From positions 1-36,828 of the forward strand of contig JBBECD010000068.1 in NCBI GenBank assembly GCA_040881995.1: a stretch of DNA of 36,828 nt, written 5' to 3'. The position numbers were made by a program, and so were the translations under genes. Each line of letters starts with the position of its first letter. The stretch's first letter is position 1. Of the stretch, positions 16,405 to 24,681 are shown one piece after another. Source of the stretch: JAQCEJ01 sp040881995 (GTDB lineage: Bacteria > Planctomycetota > Planctomycetia > Planctomycetales > Planctomycetaceae). The notes under the pieces are model-generated. The model was not told the origin of the DNA. It saw nothing but the letters and a program-made list of their open reading frames with translations, and did not search any database.

Positions 16405-17874
16405 TTACTTATCGTCCGCCAGCCGGACATAGAGCACCTGCGTCTTCCATGTGCCGTCGTCGAACTCGATGGTGTCGGCGATCCAAACCGTCCGATTGTA
16501 GTTATCCAAATCAACGCAATGGGTAAGAATGTGTCGAACCGTCTCGTCTTTTGCGTGAACCGTCACTTTTGTGCTGTCGTCTGTACCGACAAGGAAACCC
16601 GACATAATAGGGCCACTCCGGGGCCGATCTATCTCTGCCACAACTTTCCGTAGCGCCTTTGGCAGGTCACCGACCACGCCGGAATAGTCAAAGTCGATCT
16701 TGCGATCCAGAATGTCGCTCATTTTGTGAAGCGATTTGTCAATAACATGGATGACAGGATGCTTCTTGTCGGACTCGTCGATCAGCACTCGCACATTCGC
16801 TTTCCGTTCGAGTTCTGAAGCGAGCTCCTTCGGCGTCGACACGTCGTAATCGAGAGGTTTTTTAAGGTCTTCGAAGAACGTCCCGCTCCCCTGCAAATAT
16901 TCCCGCGTAAACCTCCATTCTGGAAACTTGTCAGAAATGTGTCCGAGGTAAGATCCGACGGAATAGCGGTCCTGCTCAAGATAAAATTCCTCTTCCTCCT
17001 CAAGACGTTGCTTTTCCTGTTCAAGAAGCTGTTGCCGATTTTCCTGTGCATTCATGACCATTTCTGTCTTTGCCCTAAGAAGCTCACGGAAATACGGACC
17101 AAACTCGGGATCAAGCTCCCAATCGCCATCACCTTCAGACCATTCTGACAAATCAGAACTTACTGCGATCGACGACCATTCACCACCAGATTGGAGAAAC
17201 TGCAACTTGGCGAAGGCAATCCATGCACCAGCATGAGGCGATGTCATTCCCTTTCCAGCTTGTGGAAAGTAAGACGCCAATCGACTAACTTCCAATGGAT
17301 CGTCGATGATCGTTTTTACTGGTTCGTCCAACAATACAGCCTCGTCGAGTGAAAATGATCGAGTGATTACTACCTTACCTGACTCTGGATTTGTTACTCC
17401 TTTTTCTGCGTACGATCTGGTCGGCATTGATTGCGATTCTACTGCTTCTTTTGCAGATTCCGCCTCCCGCAGCAGCGTCAAGAAATACGGTCCGAAGCCT
17501 TGCGCAGTGCGAAAGTCCCCCTGCCCGCCTTCGGTCCAATCCACCAGATCGGGATCGACTTTCACGCTCAGTTTCTCGCCATTCGCCCGTTCGAATTCGA
17601 TTTCTGCGAATTGAATCCATCCCCCCGCGATGCGAGATTTTTTTTCGAGACCGAGATCGGGAAAATACGACCCCAACCGAGCGGCTTCACTCGGATCGCT
17701 GACGACAGTCACCACGTTCGGCTGCAGGAGTTGCCGATCGACGTTTTTATCTTCCAACGTGTACTGCCGCGTGACGGTCGCCTTCACTATCGGCGATTTC
17801 TCGGCGGTGCAGCCGCCGGTGAGGATGAGCAGAGCGGCGGCGAACGCGACCAAATCTCGGCTTATTAATAGCAT
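16405..17874 (-). CDS. Lipoprotein paralogue with two repeat domains and a distinct C-terminal domain
   Basis: 489 residues from the ATG at 17872-17874. It is chosen over an upstream ATG because GGGAG is 6 nt before it and MLLISRDLVAFAA matches the paralogue's start. Signal peptide with lipobox LTGGC. Two copies of the LASxFPxxGxG unit (about 28-135 and 165-270) are followed by a short Glu-rich coiled coil (about 285-315). The final domain (about 345-489: YDVSTPKELASELERKANV...VTVHAKDETVRHIL) resembles the short N-domains of secretins (STN type), which bind partners in the periplasm. The neighbouring paralogue lacks that last domain. Function unknown; an envelope role is inferred. Confidence 0.8.
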   Translation of the reverse strand: MLLISRDLVAFAAALLILTGGCTAEKSPIVKATVTRQYTLEDKNVDRQLLQPNVVTVVSDPSEAARLGSYFPDLGLEKKSRIAGGWIQFAEIEFERANGEKLSVKVDPDLVDWTEGGQGDFRTAQGFGPYFLTLLREAESAKEAVESQSMPTRSYAEKGVTNPESGKVVITRSFSLDEAVLLDEPVKTIIDDPLEVSRLASYFPQAGKGMTSPHAGAWIAFAKLQFLQSGGEWSSIAVSSDLSEWSEGDGDWELDPEFGPYFRELLRAKTEMVMNAQENRQQLLEQEKQRLEEEEEFYLEQDRYSVGSYLGHISDKFPEWRFTREYLQGSGTFFEDLKKPLDYDVSTPKELASELERKANVRVLIDESDKKHPVIHVIDKSLHKMSDILDRKIDFDYSGVVGDLPKALRKVVAEIDRPRSGPIMSGFLVGTDDSTKVTVHAKDETVRHILTHCVDLDNYNRTVWIADTIEFDDGTWKTQVLYVRLADDK

Positions 17875-17894
17875 GTTTGACTCCCACAAGTTGT

Positions 17895-17963
17895 GTAGGT
17901 CAGGCAGTATGCCTGACGAATGAGTCGCCTCCAGATATTCGTCAGGCTGTGAGCCTGGCCTAC
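17895..17963. repeat. REPIN-like hairpin pair, copy 2
   Basis: Same structure as copy 1 with a few base differences. It lies 21 bp upstream of the lipoprotein start at 17874. The bases between repeat and gene are nearly identical to those of copy 1, so the repeat probably duplicated together with the gene start. Confidence 0.8.
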
Positions 17964-18005
17964 GCGAACTGGGGCGGTTGGGGACATTTCTTTCCAGGCC
18001 CGGAT

Positions 18006-18560
18006 TTACCAGAGCATCACGTTAATCACTGCGGCCAAGACCAGGAAGATGTTGAAGCAGTTGAACCTGTTCCTTGCACCCCTTGATTCGACCAAGAACG
18101 GCACGAACTGGAAACTCAGGAGAATGCTGTATGCGGTCATCAGAAGGGCAACCGTACCTCCCTTTGAAATGGGAGAGGCCAGCACCAGCAAGGGCGCTCC
18201 CACTGAGTAAATGACGACGGTCCGTTTGACTTTTTGCTGCACGCGCGAAGCTCGCTCGGCATGTTGCGCGGTGAACAGCCGCGGAATGGTGAAGACGGCT
18301 GCCCAGTTCGTGAACATCGCCACGTGGATGCCCGCCTTGCCCGATCCCGGGTAGAAACCGAGGCCGTACCATTCGATGATCAGCAGGCCAAACAGGCCCC
18401 CGACCGCATAGAACCACAGATCGGCATTCTGCGACCTGACATGCCTGCCGATCCAATAAGCGAGCGCTGAGAGCGGCGCGTACACGACCACCATTGCCAG
18501 AACGAAGTGGACGAGATTGCCGCGCAGCAACACGTTCACTTGGAACTCCGCGGAAGCCAT
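18006..18560 (-). CDS. Multi-pass membrane protein of unknown function
   Basis: 184 residues from the ATG at 18558-18560, which has GGAG 8 nt upstream; the frame is open further up to a TTG, but that start has no good ribosome binding site. Five or six hydrophobic segments alternate with short charged loops (for example the stretch around HAERASRVQQKVKR in the middle). No catalytic motif recognised. It lies between the lipoprotein paralogues and the small membrane-anchored protein, and all read on the minus strand, but gaps of 130 bp or more separate them, so a shared operon is not certain. Confidence 0.7.
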   Translation of the reverse strand: MASAEFQVNVLLRGNLVHFVLAMVVVYAPLSALAYWIGRHVRSQNADLWFYAVGGLFGLLIIEWYGLGFYPGSGKAGIHVAMFTNWAAVFTIPRLFTAQHAERASRVQQKVKRTVVIYSVGAPLLVLASPISKGGTVALLMTAYSILLSFQFVPFLVESRGARNRFNCFNIFLVLAAVINVMLW

Positions 18561-18636
18561 TGAGCCAGCTCCAAGGAGGATGTAACGGCGGAACGGCCTT
18601 GCGTCGGTAGTCGTGATCAAGTGCCACCCCCAAGTT

Positions 18637-18705
18637 GTAGGTCAGACAGTATGCCTGACGAATGAGTCGCCTCCAGATATTCGTCAGGCTGTGAGCCTGA
18701 CCTAC
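18637..18705. repeat. REPIN-like hairpin pair, copy 3
   Basis: Same structure as copies 1 and 2, with GACAGTATGCCTGAC at the left arm and GCCTGACCTAC at the right. It is 77 bp upstream of the ATG (18560) of the membrane protein gene and 17 bp upstream of the open-frame limit. Confidence 0.8.
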
Positions 18706-19056
18706 GGGGCTCACTTCTCCGAGTGGATCCCGGAGCTTTCAAGTAGAAAAAGCAAATAGCCCGCCGGGTCAGGTTCCGCGGGGTGGCGGGGTGGCCCACA
18801 CGCCCCCGCGTGTGGGTCGCGAAGCGACAAGGAGCGGTTCACAAGCGATCGGTGTGATGAACGATCCTGATATCGTCAATCCGTAAATATTGTAGAAATA
18901 GCTGCTTCTTGTGCCAAGGCACACACACGGAGGACCGTCTGTGCCACCCCCAAGAATGAATGCTAATCCATTGGTTGTGAAGTCTCTGGGGCACCCGGGA
19001 GTGAAACCGGCACGATGATTTTCATGAATACTCTCGCTTACTCATGGATCGTCCCG
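18706..19056. other. Gene-free spacer with a REP-like hairpin
   Basis: About 350 bp. The only strong structure is CCCACACGC-CCCC-GCGTGTGGG at 18795-18816, a perfect 9-bp stem of the dispersed type. No credible ORF. Confidence 0.6.
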
Positions 19057-19566
19057 TCAGGGTTGAACTTTTTCCAGCTTCGCGAGCAGAAATCGGTCGA
19101 ACCCCGCGCGAACACTGCCGTCGCCGCCACCGTATCGGTCAGAGAAGTCTGCGAGGTCGTTGCTGATATGCACCTCGACGATTTCGCCGTCGGCGTCGTG
19201 CAACTCAATGGTCACGCCGGTTGTCCAACCGCCTGCCATCATGGAAAACCGCCTCCGTCCCGCTCCCGGCAATAAATAGGAGAGTTCACTCAGCGATTTC
19301 TCGTCGTTGAGATCGATCACTGTGCCACTGGCGATGCGAGCATAATCCCGCCAGTCGTCGATGGTGATGATCGCCCTCACGAACGTTCGTGGGAAGGGAG
19401 GAAAGACGTAAAAGTATCCCACGACCAGACCGAGGACCAGCAGAGAGCAAACCACGCCGACCTGCGATACATTCCGCTTGGGTTTTTGCTCGATGTGATC
19501 GAACAGTTCTTGCATGATGTTTTTCTCGCGCGACGCTGTGTTACCGACCATCCCGTGGTAAATCAC
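19057..19566 (-). CDS. Small membrane-anchored protein with one copy of the LASxF-type domain
   Basis: Up to 169 residues. The frame opens with GTG whose GTGA overlaps the stop of the upstream gene, allowing translational coupling. A second start, ATG at 19513-19515 (MQELFDH), gives 152 residues and is equally plausible. One membrane segment follows a short cytoplasmic part (VGVVCSLLVLGLVVGYFYVF). The outer part (from about residue 75) resembles one unit of the two neighbouring lipoproteins: SLSELSYLLPGAGRRRFS...GGW...IELHDADGE...DLADFSD...FDRFLLAKL. Probably the same fold in a single-copy, signal-anchored version. Function unknown. Confidence 0.7.
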   Translation of the reverse strand: MIYHGMVGNTASREKNIMQELFDHIEQKPKRNVSQVGVVCSLLVLGLVVGYFYVFPPFPRTFVRAIITIDDWRDYARIASGTVIDLNDEKSLSELSYLLPGAGRRRFSMMAGGWTTGVTIELHDADGEIVEVHISNDLADFSDRYGGGDGSVRAGFDRFLLAKLEKVQP

Positions 19567-20087
19567 TTTGGCTGTGGGTGCGCCGACAACTCAATCCACT
19601 CCCGCGGTTCGCCCGGCTTGGTCTGCCAGCGAAGTTTCACAACTTTCCCCAGCGGCAATCGGTGAAACGTGCGGGATTTTTCCACGTCGAGTTCACCTGC
19701 GAGCGGTTCGAACGATGTCGTTTGCATGAAGCGTGGTCGCACGACCACAATCCCCTGCGACATCGTGAGCTGCAAGTCGATCTTGCCATCTCTGATCTCG
19801 CCCGGCGTGAAATCGATGCGACGCGACATGTGCGCCTGCTCTTTCACGCCAAGCACTTGAATGCGCTTACCACCGGCGGAAAACGAAGCTGAACAATGTT
19901 GCAACGTCACCAGATTCGGTTCCGCCATCACCTTGGGCGGCAATTCTTCCCCTCGTCCGCACGGGTTCCCCCTTATCATGCGAATTTTGATCAATATCTG
20001 TTGGGAAGATGCTTCGTCGGCGGCATTCGCGACGAATAATGTGCCAGAAACACCGGCCAACAGCATCAGAATAGCGAGCTTCATCAT
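19563..20087 (-). CDS. Exported beta-rich protein of unknown function
   Basis: 174 residues. A clear signal peptide (MMKLAILMLLAGVSGTLFVANA) probably ends at A-N-A, followed by a soluble domain. Residues 58-80 (NLVTLQHCSASFSAGGKRIQV) resemble a segment of secretin-type proteins in which a strand with 'A/S-F-x-x-GG' follows VTL; the similarity is partial. The next gene overlaps its stop codon by 4 nt, so the two may work together at the envelope. No catalytic motif seen. Confidence 0.7.
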   Translation of the reverse strand: MMKLAILMLLAGVSGTLFVANAADEASSQQILIKIRMIRGNPCGRGEELPPKVMAEPNLVTLQHCSASFSAGGKRIQVLGVKEQAHMSRRIDFTPGEIRDGKIDLQLTMSQGIVVVRPRFMQTTSFEPLAGELDVEKSRTFHRLPLGKVVKLRWQTKPGEPREWIELSAHPQPK

Positions 20088-20194
20088 CGCTCCTCACGTC
20101 CGTGTTCAATGAGTCGATGCGTACTTCGTCGCTGAAACTATACCCGTCCCAAGCCGAGGGCGGTAGACCAGACCGTCGGCCCTTGTTCGCTTCC

Positions 20195-20254
20195 GAGCGG
20201 CGGGGGTTATCCCCGCCGGGTGGCAAAAGACGGCGGGGGTGAACCCCGCCGCTC
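20195..20254. repeat. Paired GC-rich hairpins (REP-like)
   Basis: Two hairpins, CGGCGGGG-GTTAT-CCCCGCCG (20198-20218) and CGGCGGGG-GTGAA-CCCCGCCG (20231-20251). The outer arms GAGCGGCGGGG and CCCCGCCGCTC can also pair with each other. The rest of 20088-20394 shows no gene. Confidence 0.75.
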
Positions 20255-20394
20255 ATAATACGATCGCTCAAGGGTTGAGATCGCGCGAGTCGCGGACTAC
20301 AACTACGAAAACCTGAACCACGGCGACTTGGCGCGGGCTTTGACGTCTGACCACGCCACGGAAAGACCGCAGGCGAAGGTGAATTTTCCGCGCG

Positions 20395-20615
20395 GGAGTC
20401 GTGGTTAAGAACTCGCGAGTTGTGGTTTTATGTGCGGGAGTTGTGGTTTTCAGCGCGCCAGTCGTGCGTGAGTCATGGTTTTCAGCGTGCGAGTGATCGT
20501 TTTCAGCGCGCCAGTCTTGATTTTCAGCGCGCAAAGTGTCGTTTTCGTGTCGCAAAGTCTGGTTTTTGCGCCGCAAAGTGTTGCTTTCGCGGCGCAAAGT
20601 GACGTTTTCGCGCGC
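20395..20615. repeat. 21-bp tandem repeat array upstream of folD
   Basis: Ten full 21-bp units and one 11-nt partial (20458-20468). Early units follow CGAGTxxTGGTTTTCAGCGCG; the last four (20532-20615) follow CAAAGTGxCGTTTTCGCGxCG. Because 21 is a multiple of three, several frames stay open across it, giving spurious ORFs on both strands; the minus-strand one spells seven-residue TLRxEN repeats. It ends 52 bp before the folD start. A reverse-oriented relative with a 15-bp exact match lies at 26439-26453. Confidence 0.85.
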
Positions 20616-20667
20616 ATTTTACATCAAATAGCGCAAAAATTCGTACTTATTAGGCACTGGAGGCGTT

Positions 20668-21531
20668 GTGACTGCTTTTTTACTCGATGGAAAGGCCCTT
20701 TCGGCCAAAATTCGCCTCGAAACGGCGGCGGAAGTCGCGGATTTCACGAAACAAACCGGCATCATGCCGCATCTCGCCGCGGTGCTGGTGGGTGAAGATC
20801 CCGCGAGTGCCGTGTACGTGCGAAATAAGCAAAAAGCGTGCGAACAGGCGGGGTTGAAAAGTACGTTGCACCGGCTTTCTTCGAAAACCACGCAGCAGGA
20901 ATTGCTCGATCTTGTGGCGCGGCTTGTCGACGACACATCGGTGCATGGCATTCTCGTGCAGTTGCCGTTGCCGAAGCAAATCGACGAACGGTTCGTGCTC
21001 GACGCGGTTCATCCGCACAAAGACGTCGACGCGTTTCATCCCGAAAACGTCGGACTGCTGGTGCAAGGCCGGCCGCGATTTCTCCCCTGCACGCCGTGGG
21101 GAGTGCAGCAACTTCTCGCCGCCGGGAACATCGACACCGCCGGGGCGCATGCCGTGGTGTTGGGCCGCAGCGAAATTGTCGGCAAGCCGATGGCCAACAT
21201 GCTCGTGCAGCGCGGCAAGGGGGGCGATGCCACCGTGACCATCTGCCACAGCAAGACCCGCGATCTGGCGGAAATCACGCGCACCGCCGACATCCTCATC
21301 GCGGCCATCGGCCTGCCGGCGTTCGTGAAGGCGGAGATGGTCAAACCGGGAGCCGTGGTGATCGACGTCGGCATCAACCGCGTCAACGACAAGCTCGTGG
21401 GCGACGTCGATTACGAACCTGTGAAAGAGATCGCGAGTGCGATCACCCCGGTCCCCGGCGGCGTCGGCCCCATGACCATCGCCATGCTGCTGAAAAACAC
21501 GCTGACCGCGGCGAAATCGAATGATGAATGA
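20668..21531 (+). CDS. folD: Bifunctional methylenetetrahydrofolate dehydrogenase/cyclohydrolase
   Basis: 287 residues, the normal length. FolD interconverts 5,10-methylene-THF, 5,10-methenyl-THF and 10-formyl-THF in the cytoplasm, supplying one-carbon units for purines and formyl-Met. Family motifs are all present: the catalytic YVRNKQKACEQAGL segment (YxxxK) near residue 50, GILVQLPLP near 95, the CTPWG loop, the Rossmann motif GRSEIVGKPMA near 166 and the C-terminal PVPGGVGPMT. Start is GTG with GGAGG 4 nt upstream; no in-frame ATG nearby fits better. The last residues (SNDE) arise from a TGATGAATG-type repeat running into the spacer. Next gene is convergent. Confidence 0.97.
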   Translation: MTAFLLDGKALSAKIRLETAAEVADFTKQTGIMPHLAAVLVGEDPASAVYVRNKQKACEQAGLKSTLHRLSSKTTQQELLDLVARLVDDTSVHGILVQLPLPKQIDERFVLDAVHPHKDVDAFHPENVGLLVQGRPRFLPCTPWGVQQLLAAGNIDTAGAHAVVLGRSEIVGKPMANMLVQRGKGGDATVTICHSKTRDLAEITRTADILIAAIGLPAFVKAEMVKPGAVVIDVGINRVNDKLVGDVDYEPVKEIASAITPVPGGVGPMTIAMLLKNTLTAAKSNDE

Positions 21532-21618
21532 TGAACGCTGAACGATGAATGCAGAAAAGACACGAGCGTTCAATTCTTCCCTATTCATCATTCATAATTC
21601 ATCGTTCATCGTTTGATT
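21519..21618. repeat. Word-like inverted repeat between convergent genes
   Basis: Tracts of AATGATGAATGATGAAC on the left and CATTCATAATTCATCGTTCATCG on the right (shown in short pieces) are roughly complementary and can form a long imperfect hairpin between the folD stop and the convergent lipoprotein stop. Possibly a bidirectional terminator; also one of several degenerate short-word tracts in this region. Confidence 0.6.
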
Positions 21619-22734
21619 TCAAAACGGCGACGACTCGCTCGGATCCCACGGCGGGGCTTCTTCGTGCGCTGCGGGTTGCAGCGGGTAGACTGGGAACGTC
21701 TGCGGCCGCGGCAGCTTCGCCGATGATCGCTGCTCTTCCCGGCCGCTGCCGTACGGGTTCATCGCCGTGCCGTTGCGTTGGCGCTGCTGGTTCAGCATTT
21801 CCGCGATATTCAGCGGCGGCGAACCGGCGATCGTCGGCATCATCCACAGATCTTCGGGGATCTGCGACGGGTTGACGTTCACCTGCCGCAGATGCATCTC
21901 GATGGTCATCTCGGTCGGAGGCGACTCGATCACCAACAGGTGCGGCATGATCACCGGCGCGTTGTCGCAGCGACGAAATTCATCGAATTTCAGCCGTGCA
22001 CAGACCTTTCCGCTGCGGTCGGTCAGCACCTGTTCGACGATGTGTCCCTCACATAAATCGACGATTAACGTCCGCTCCAGCGGCGAGCGATCGGTCCCCG
22101 GCAACGGCGTCAGCTTCACGCGGTCTCCGTCGAGAGGGGTCATTTCCCACGCTTGCGGATCGAGCGGCTGCATGCCGAACGCCGACATCAACGACTCGGG
22201 ATTCAGCGGCAAGCGTCCTGGAGCATCCGCCCCTTGGAAATCGGCGTGATTCGCGAAAAAGACATTTTTTTCCGGGGCCTGTTTCATCCAAAACCAGAAG
22301 AGCTGCTCGTTCGAGCCGACGTCGACTTCGCGTCCGAATGGACCACTCGCCGACAGGTGAAACCGCTGCGGGCGTTCGACGGCGATGTTCGCGGGAAAAC
22401 CGAACGGCGGTGCTCCCTGGCCTTTCGCCTTCAGCGTGACGTGCGTCGATTCCCAAGATTGAATCTCGGCGGCGTCCTGATTGAGCGCGGCGATGAGTTC
22501 GTCTTGCGGGATGTCCGACGCGAAGCGGCACGATTTCGGCATCCACCACGACCCGGCCCGATTCCGGCTGACCCAACTGCAACCCGACAGATGCGCCAAC
22601 AGCACAACAGCGATCAACAACGACACGAACCGGCCGGATGAAGGGGGAGGGAGGGCTGAGGGCTGAGGGATGAGGGATGAGGGATGAGTCAGAAGGGAAC
22701 GCACGCGATCTTCGCCCTCCCGTTCATCGCTCAT
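21619..22734 (-). CDS. Lipoprotein of unknown function
   Basis: 371 residues from the ATG at 22732-22734 (AAGGA 6 nt upstream). A polar 34-residue stretch encoded by a GAGGGATGAG microsatellite precedes the signal segment FVSLLIAVVLLAHLSGC, whose cysteine is the likely lipidation site; an N-terminal region before the signal peptide is odd and may be a repeat-driven extension. The mature part (about 60-300) has alternating strands, an arrangement reminiscent of LolA/LolB-like lipoprotein carriers, but similarity is not proved by eye. The C-terminus is Pro-, Gln- and Ser-rich and looks disordered. Confidence 0.75.
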   Translation of the reverse strand: MSDEREGEDRVRSLLTHPSSLIPQPSALPPPSSGRFVSLLIAVVLLAHLSGCSWVSRNRAGSWWMPKSCRFASDIPQDELIAALNQDAAEIQSWESTHVTLKAKGQGAPPFGFPANIAVERPQRFHLSASGPFGREVDVGSNEQLFWFWMKQAPEKNVFFANHADFQGADAPGRLPLNPESLMSAFGMQPLDPQAWEMTPLDGDRVKLTPLPGTDRSPLERTLIVDLCEGHIVEQVLTDRSGKVCARLKFDEFRRCDNAPVIMPHLLVIESPPTEMTIEMHLRQVNVNPSQIPEDLWMMPTIAGSPPLNIAEMLNQQRQRNGTAMNPYGSGREEQRSSAKLPRPQTFPVYPLQPAAHEEAPPWDPSESSPF

Positions 22735-22801
22735 CTCAAGTCCTTCTTCCCGTTGTCCATTGCCCATTATCAATTATCCATTCTCAATTATCCATTTCCC
22801 T
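22735..22801. repeat. Short degenerate word repeat
   Basis: CCATTATCAATTATCCATT-type words repeated two to three times in the gap between two minus-strand genes. Low-complexity tract without an obvious function. Confidence 0.5.
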
Positions 22802-23308
22802 TCACGCCGCCTCGGCGGAATGGAGAAAGGCGTTGAGGTCGTTTTGCAGTTGATCGACCTCGTCGTCAGAGAGCCGCTGGTCGACGACATCGAAGGGGCC
22901 TTCGCCCATGCTTCCCAGCAGTTGCAGGATAATCTTGTCGCGGTCTTGCAAGGTCTGTTCGAGCTTCAATCGACGCTTTTGAATGAGCAGTAACGCCATG
23001 ACGTAGCGGAGTTTGTCTTGTGCAGGGAGCGGCGTTTCGCACATCAGTTCGAACGTCTGCATCAGGCTTTCGGTATCGAGCAACTTCGACTTCGCCGGGG
23101 TCGGCGGCGGCACGATGCACTTCCAGACCCCGAGCGAATGCGGCGGCGGACCGGTCCAGCCTTCTTCGGAAAAATCGAGCCGGGTGAGTTGGCCCTGCTG
23201 TTCGACGAGCACCGAATACACCGTCCCCCCGGGCGTCAGTTCGCGCCCCGTCGCCGCACACGTTTTCCCGATCGGCTTGACGTTGTAATCCATACGCGTC
23301 GCAGTCAT
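22802..23308 (-). CDS. Conserved small cytoplasmic protein, function unknown
   Basis: 168 residues from the first ATG, or 163 from the ATG at 23291-23293; neither has a strong ribosome binding site. The N-terminal part (about 6-65) contains KPIGKTCAATGRELTPGG, in which a Cys and a short turn may form part of a small zinc-type or beta module, followed by WTGPPPHSLGVWKC. The C-terminal half is helical and Leu/Asp-rich. I recall this layout as common in planctomycete genomes, but I cannot name it. It is followed, with a 67-bp gap, by the lipoprotein gene on the same strand. Confidence 0.7.
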   Translation of the reverse strand: MTATRMDYNVKPIGKTCAATGRELTPGGTVYSVLVEQQGQLTRLDFSEEGWTGPPPHSLGVWKCIVPPPTPAKSKLLDTESLMQTFELMCETPLPAQDKLRYVMALLLIQKRRLKLEQTLQDRDKIILQLLGSMGEGPFDVVDQRLSDDEVDQLQNDLNAFLHSAEAA

Positions 23309-23377
23309 CCCTGACGATTGGTCGAAATCGGCGGGAAATGTAGTTCATCGCCTCTATCTCTACAAGATGAGGTTGCG

Positions 23378-23413
23378 CGTTGGGTCCAGGGTCGAGGGTC
23401 CAGAGTCCAGGGC
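23378..23413. repeat. GGGTCCAG-type word repeat
   Basis: Four iterations of a degenerate GGGTC(C/G)AGAG word just upstream of the amidohydrolase gene. Same class of low-complexity tract as at 21519 and 24552. Confidence 0.5.
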
Positions 23414-23549
23414 CAGAATTCTGCATCGAAACCCGAAGCGTCAGCGAGGCGACTTCTCTTCCCCCTCCCCGCGCTGGACATCATCCCCCGCGCATGACAA
23501 GATAATGAAAATCGACGCTTCGAACCCCTTATCGCGAAAGGACTTCACC

Positions 23550-24551
23550 ATGCAAGACTCCAGCTTCCCCCTCTCCCGCCGGCAACTCCTCAAGCAGGCG
23601 ACTGCGGGCGTATTATTCGCGGGCGTCGTTTCGCATCTTCCCTTCAGCGGCCGTATCGACGTCATCGCCGACGATCAGCCCGCCGATGAGGCCAAAAAGG
23701 AATATCCCTCCGGCCGGTATGTCGACGTCCATACGCATTTAGGAAGAACGTGGAACACGACCGAGATTCTCACTGCCAAAGATTTGCTCAAATGGATGGA
23801 CGAAAACGATATCGCGCAGGCGGTGGTGTTGCCGTTGGTTTCGCCCGAGTCGTCGAGTTATCTGCTGACTCCCGACTTCGTGCTCGAAGAGACGAAGGAC
23901 CATCGCGACCGGTTGATTCCCTTCTGCTGCATCGATCCGCGGACCAGTTTTCAAGGGGGAAAGCAGGGCCTCACCGATATGCTCAAGGGTTACATCGATC
24001 GCGGCTGCAAAGGCTTCGGCGAACACAAAACCGGCATCGCCATGGACGACCCGCGCAATCTGCTCGTGTACGAAACGTGCGGCGACGTCGGGCTGCCGGT
24101 GCTGTTTCATTCGGATACCGAGCGAAATATCGACGCCCCCGGCCTGCCGCTGCTCGAAAAAGTGCTGAAGATGTTCCCACAGACGAATTTCATGGCCCAC
24201 GCCACCGCCTGGTGGAGTTCGATCTCGGCCGACGTCACCGAACAAAACCAGCTCGGCGGTTACCCGAAAAATCCAGTGACCCCCGGCGGCGCGATCGAAC
24301 GCATTATGACCGAATGCCCCAACATCTACGGCGACCTCTCCGCCGGCAGCGGTGCCAACGCCATCATGCGCGACATCAAGTTCGGCCGCGAGTTTTTGAT
24401 CCGCTGGGCCGACCGCATGATGTTCGGCACCGATTATCTCACCCCCGGCCAGGACGTCCCACAGTTGACGCTGTACCGCCAGTTGGAATTGCCGGAGGAG
24501 GTGCAGGCGAAGATTTTCCGGGAGAATGCGAGGAATTTATTGAAGATTTGA
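23550..24551 (+). CDS. Tat-exported amidohydrolase (TIM-barrel metal-dependent hydrolase)
   Basis: 333 residues from the ATG at 23550 (AAAGGA 7 nt upstream); the open frame extends further but includes low-complexity sequence and lacks a ribosome binding site. A twin-arginine signal is plain: LSRRQLLKQATAGVLFAG. The mature domain is of the amidohydrolase-2 type: VDVHTHLG provides the first metal-binding His pair, HSDTE is a barrel-strand His and MFGTDYL carries the catalytic/metal Asp. Members hydrolyse or decarboxylate small cyclic or carboxylated compounds; the substrate cannot be read from sequence. Isolated gene, with repeat tracts on both sides. Confidence 0.88.
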   Translation: MQDSSFPLSRRQLLKQATAGVLFAGVVSHLPFSGRIDVIADDQPADEAKKEYPSGRYVDVHTHLGRTWNTTEILTAKDLLKWMDENDIAQAVVLPLVSPESSSYLLTPDFVLEETKDHRDRLIPFCCIDPRTSFQGGKQGLTDMLKGYIDRGCKGFGEHKTGIAMDDPRNLLVYETCGDVGLPVLFHSDTERNIDAPGLPLLEKVLKMFPQTNFMAHATAWWSSISADVTEQNQLGGYPKNPVTPGGAIERIMTECPNIYGDLSAGSGANAIMRDIKFGREFLIRWADRMMFGTDYLTPGQDVPQLTLYRQLELPEEVQAKIFRENARNLLKI

Positions 24552-24681
24552 GCGGCTTGAATGACGAATGACGAAATGAGAGCGGCACGTCATGTTTCGA
24601 CATTGGGACATTCGTCATTCGGATTTGATTCGACATTCGGATTTCGACATTCGACATTGAGATCACAAGGAAAGCCCCATC
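24552..24681. repeat. GACATTCG-type word repeat
   Basis: Spacer made largely of iterated AATGACGAA and GACATTCGGATTTC words in degenerate copies, some inverted. No ORF. An AAGGA at 24670-24674 serves the next gene. Confidence 0.6.

Noticed and set aside
20268..20597. 109-residue minus-strand ORF with seven-residue TLRxEN repeats
   Set aside because: The heptads come from the 21-bp DNA repeat; several other frames are open too and no start signal exists.
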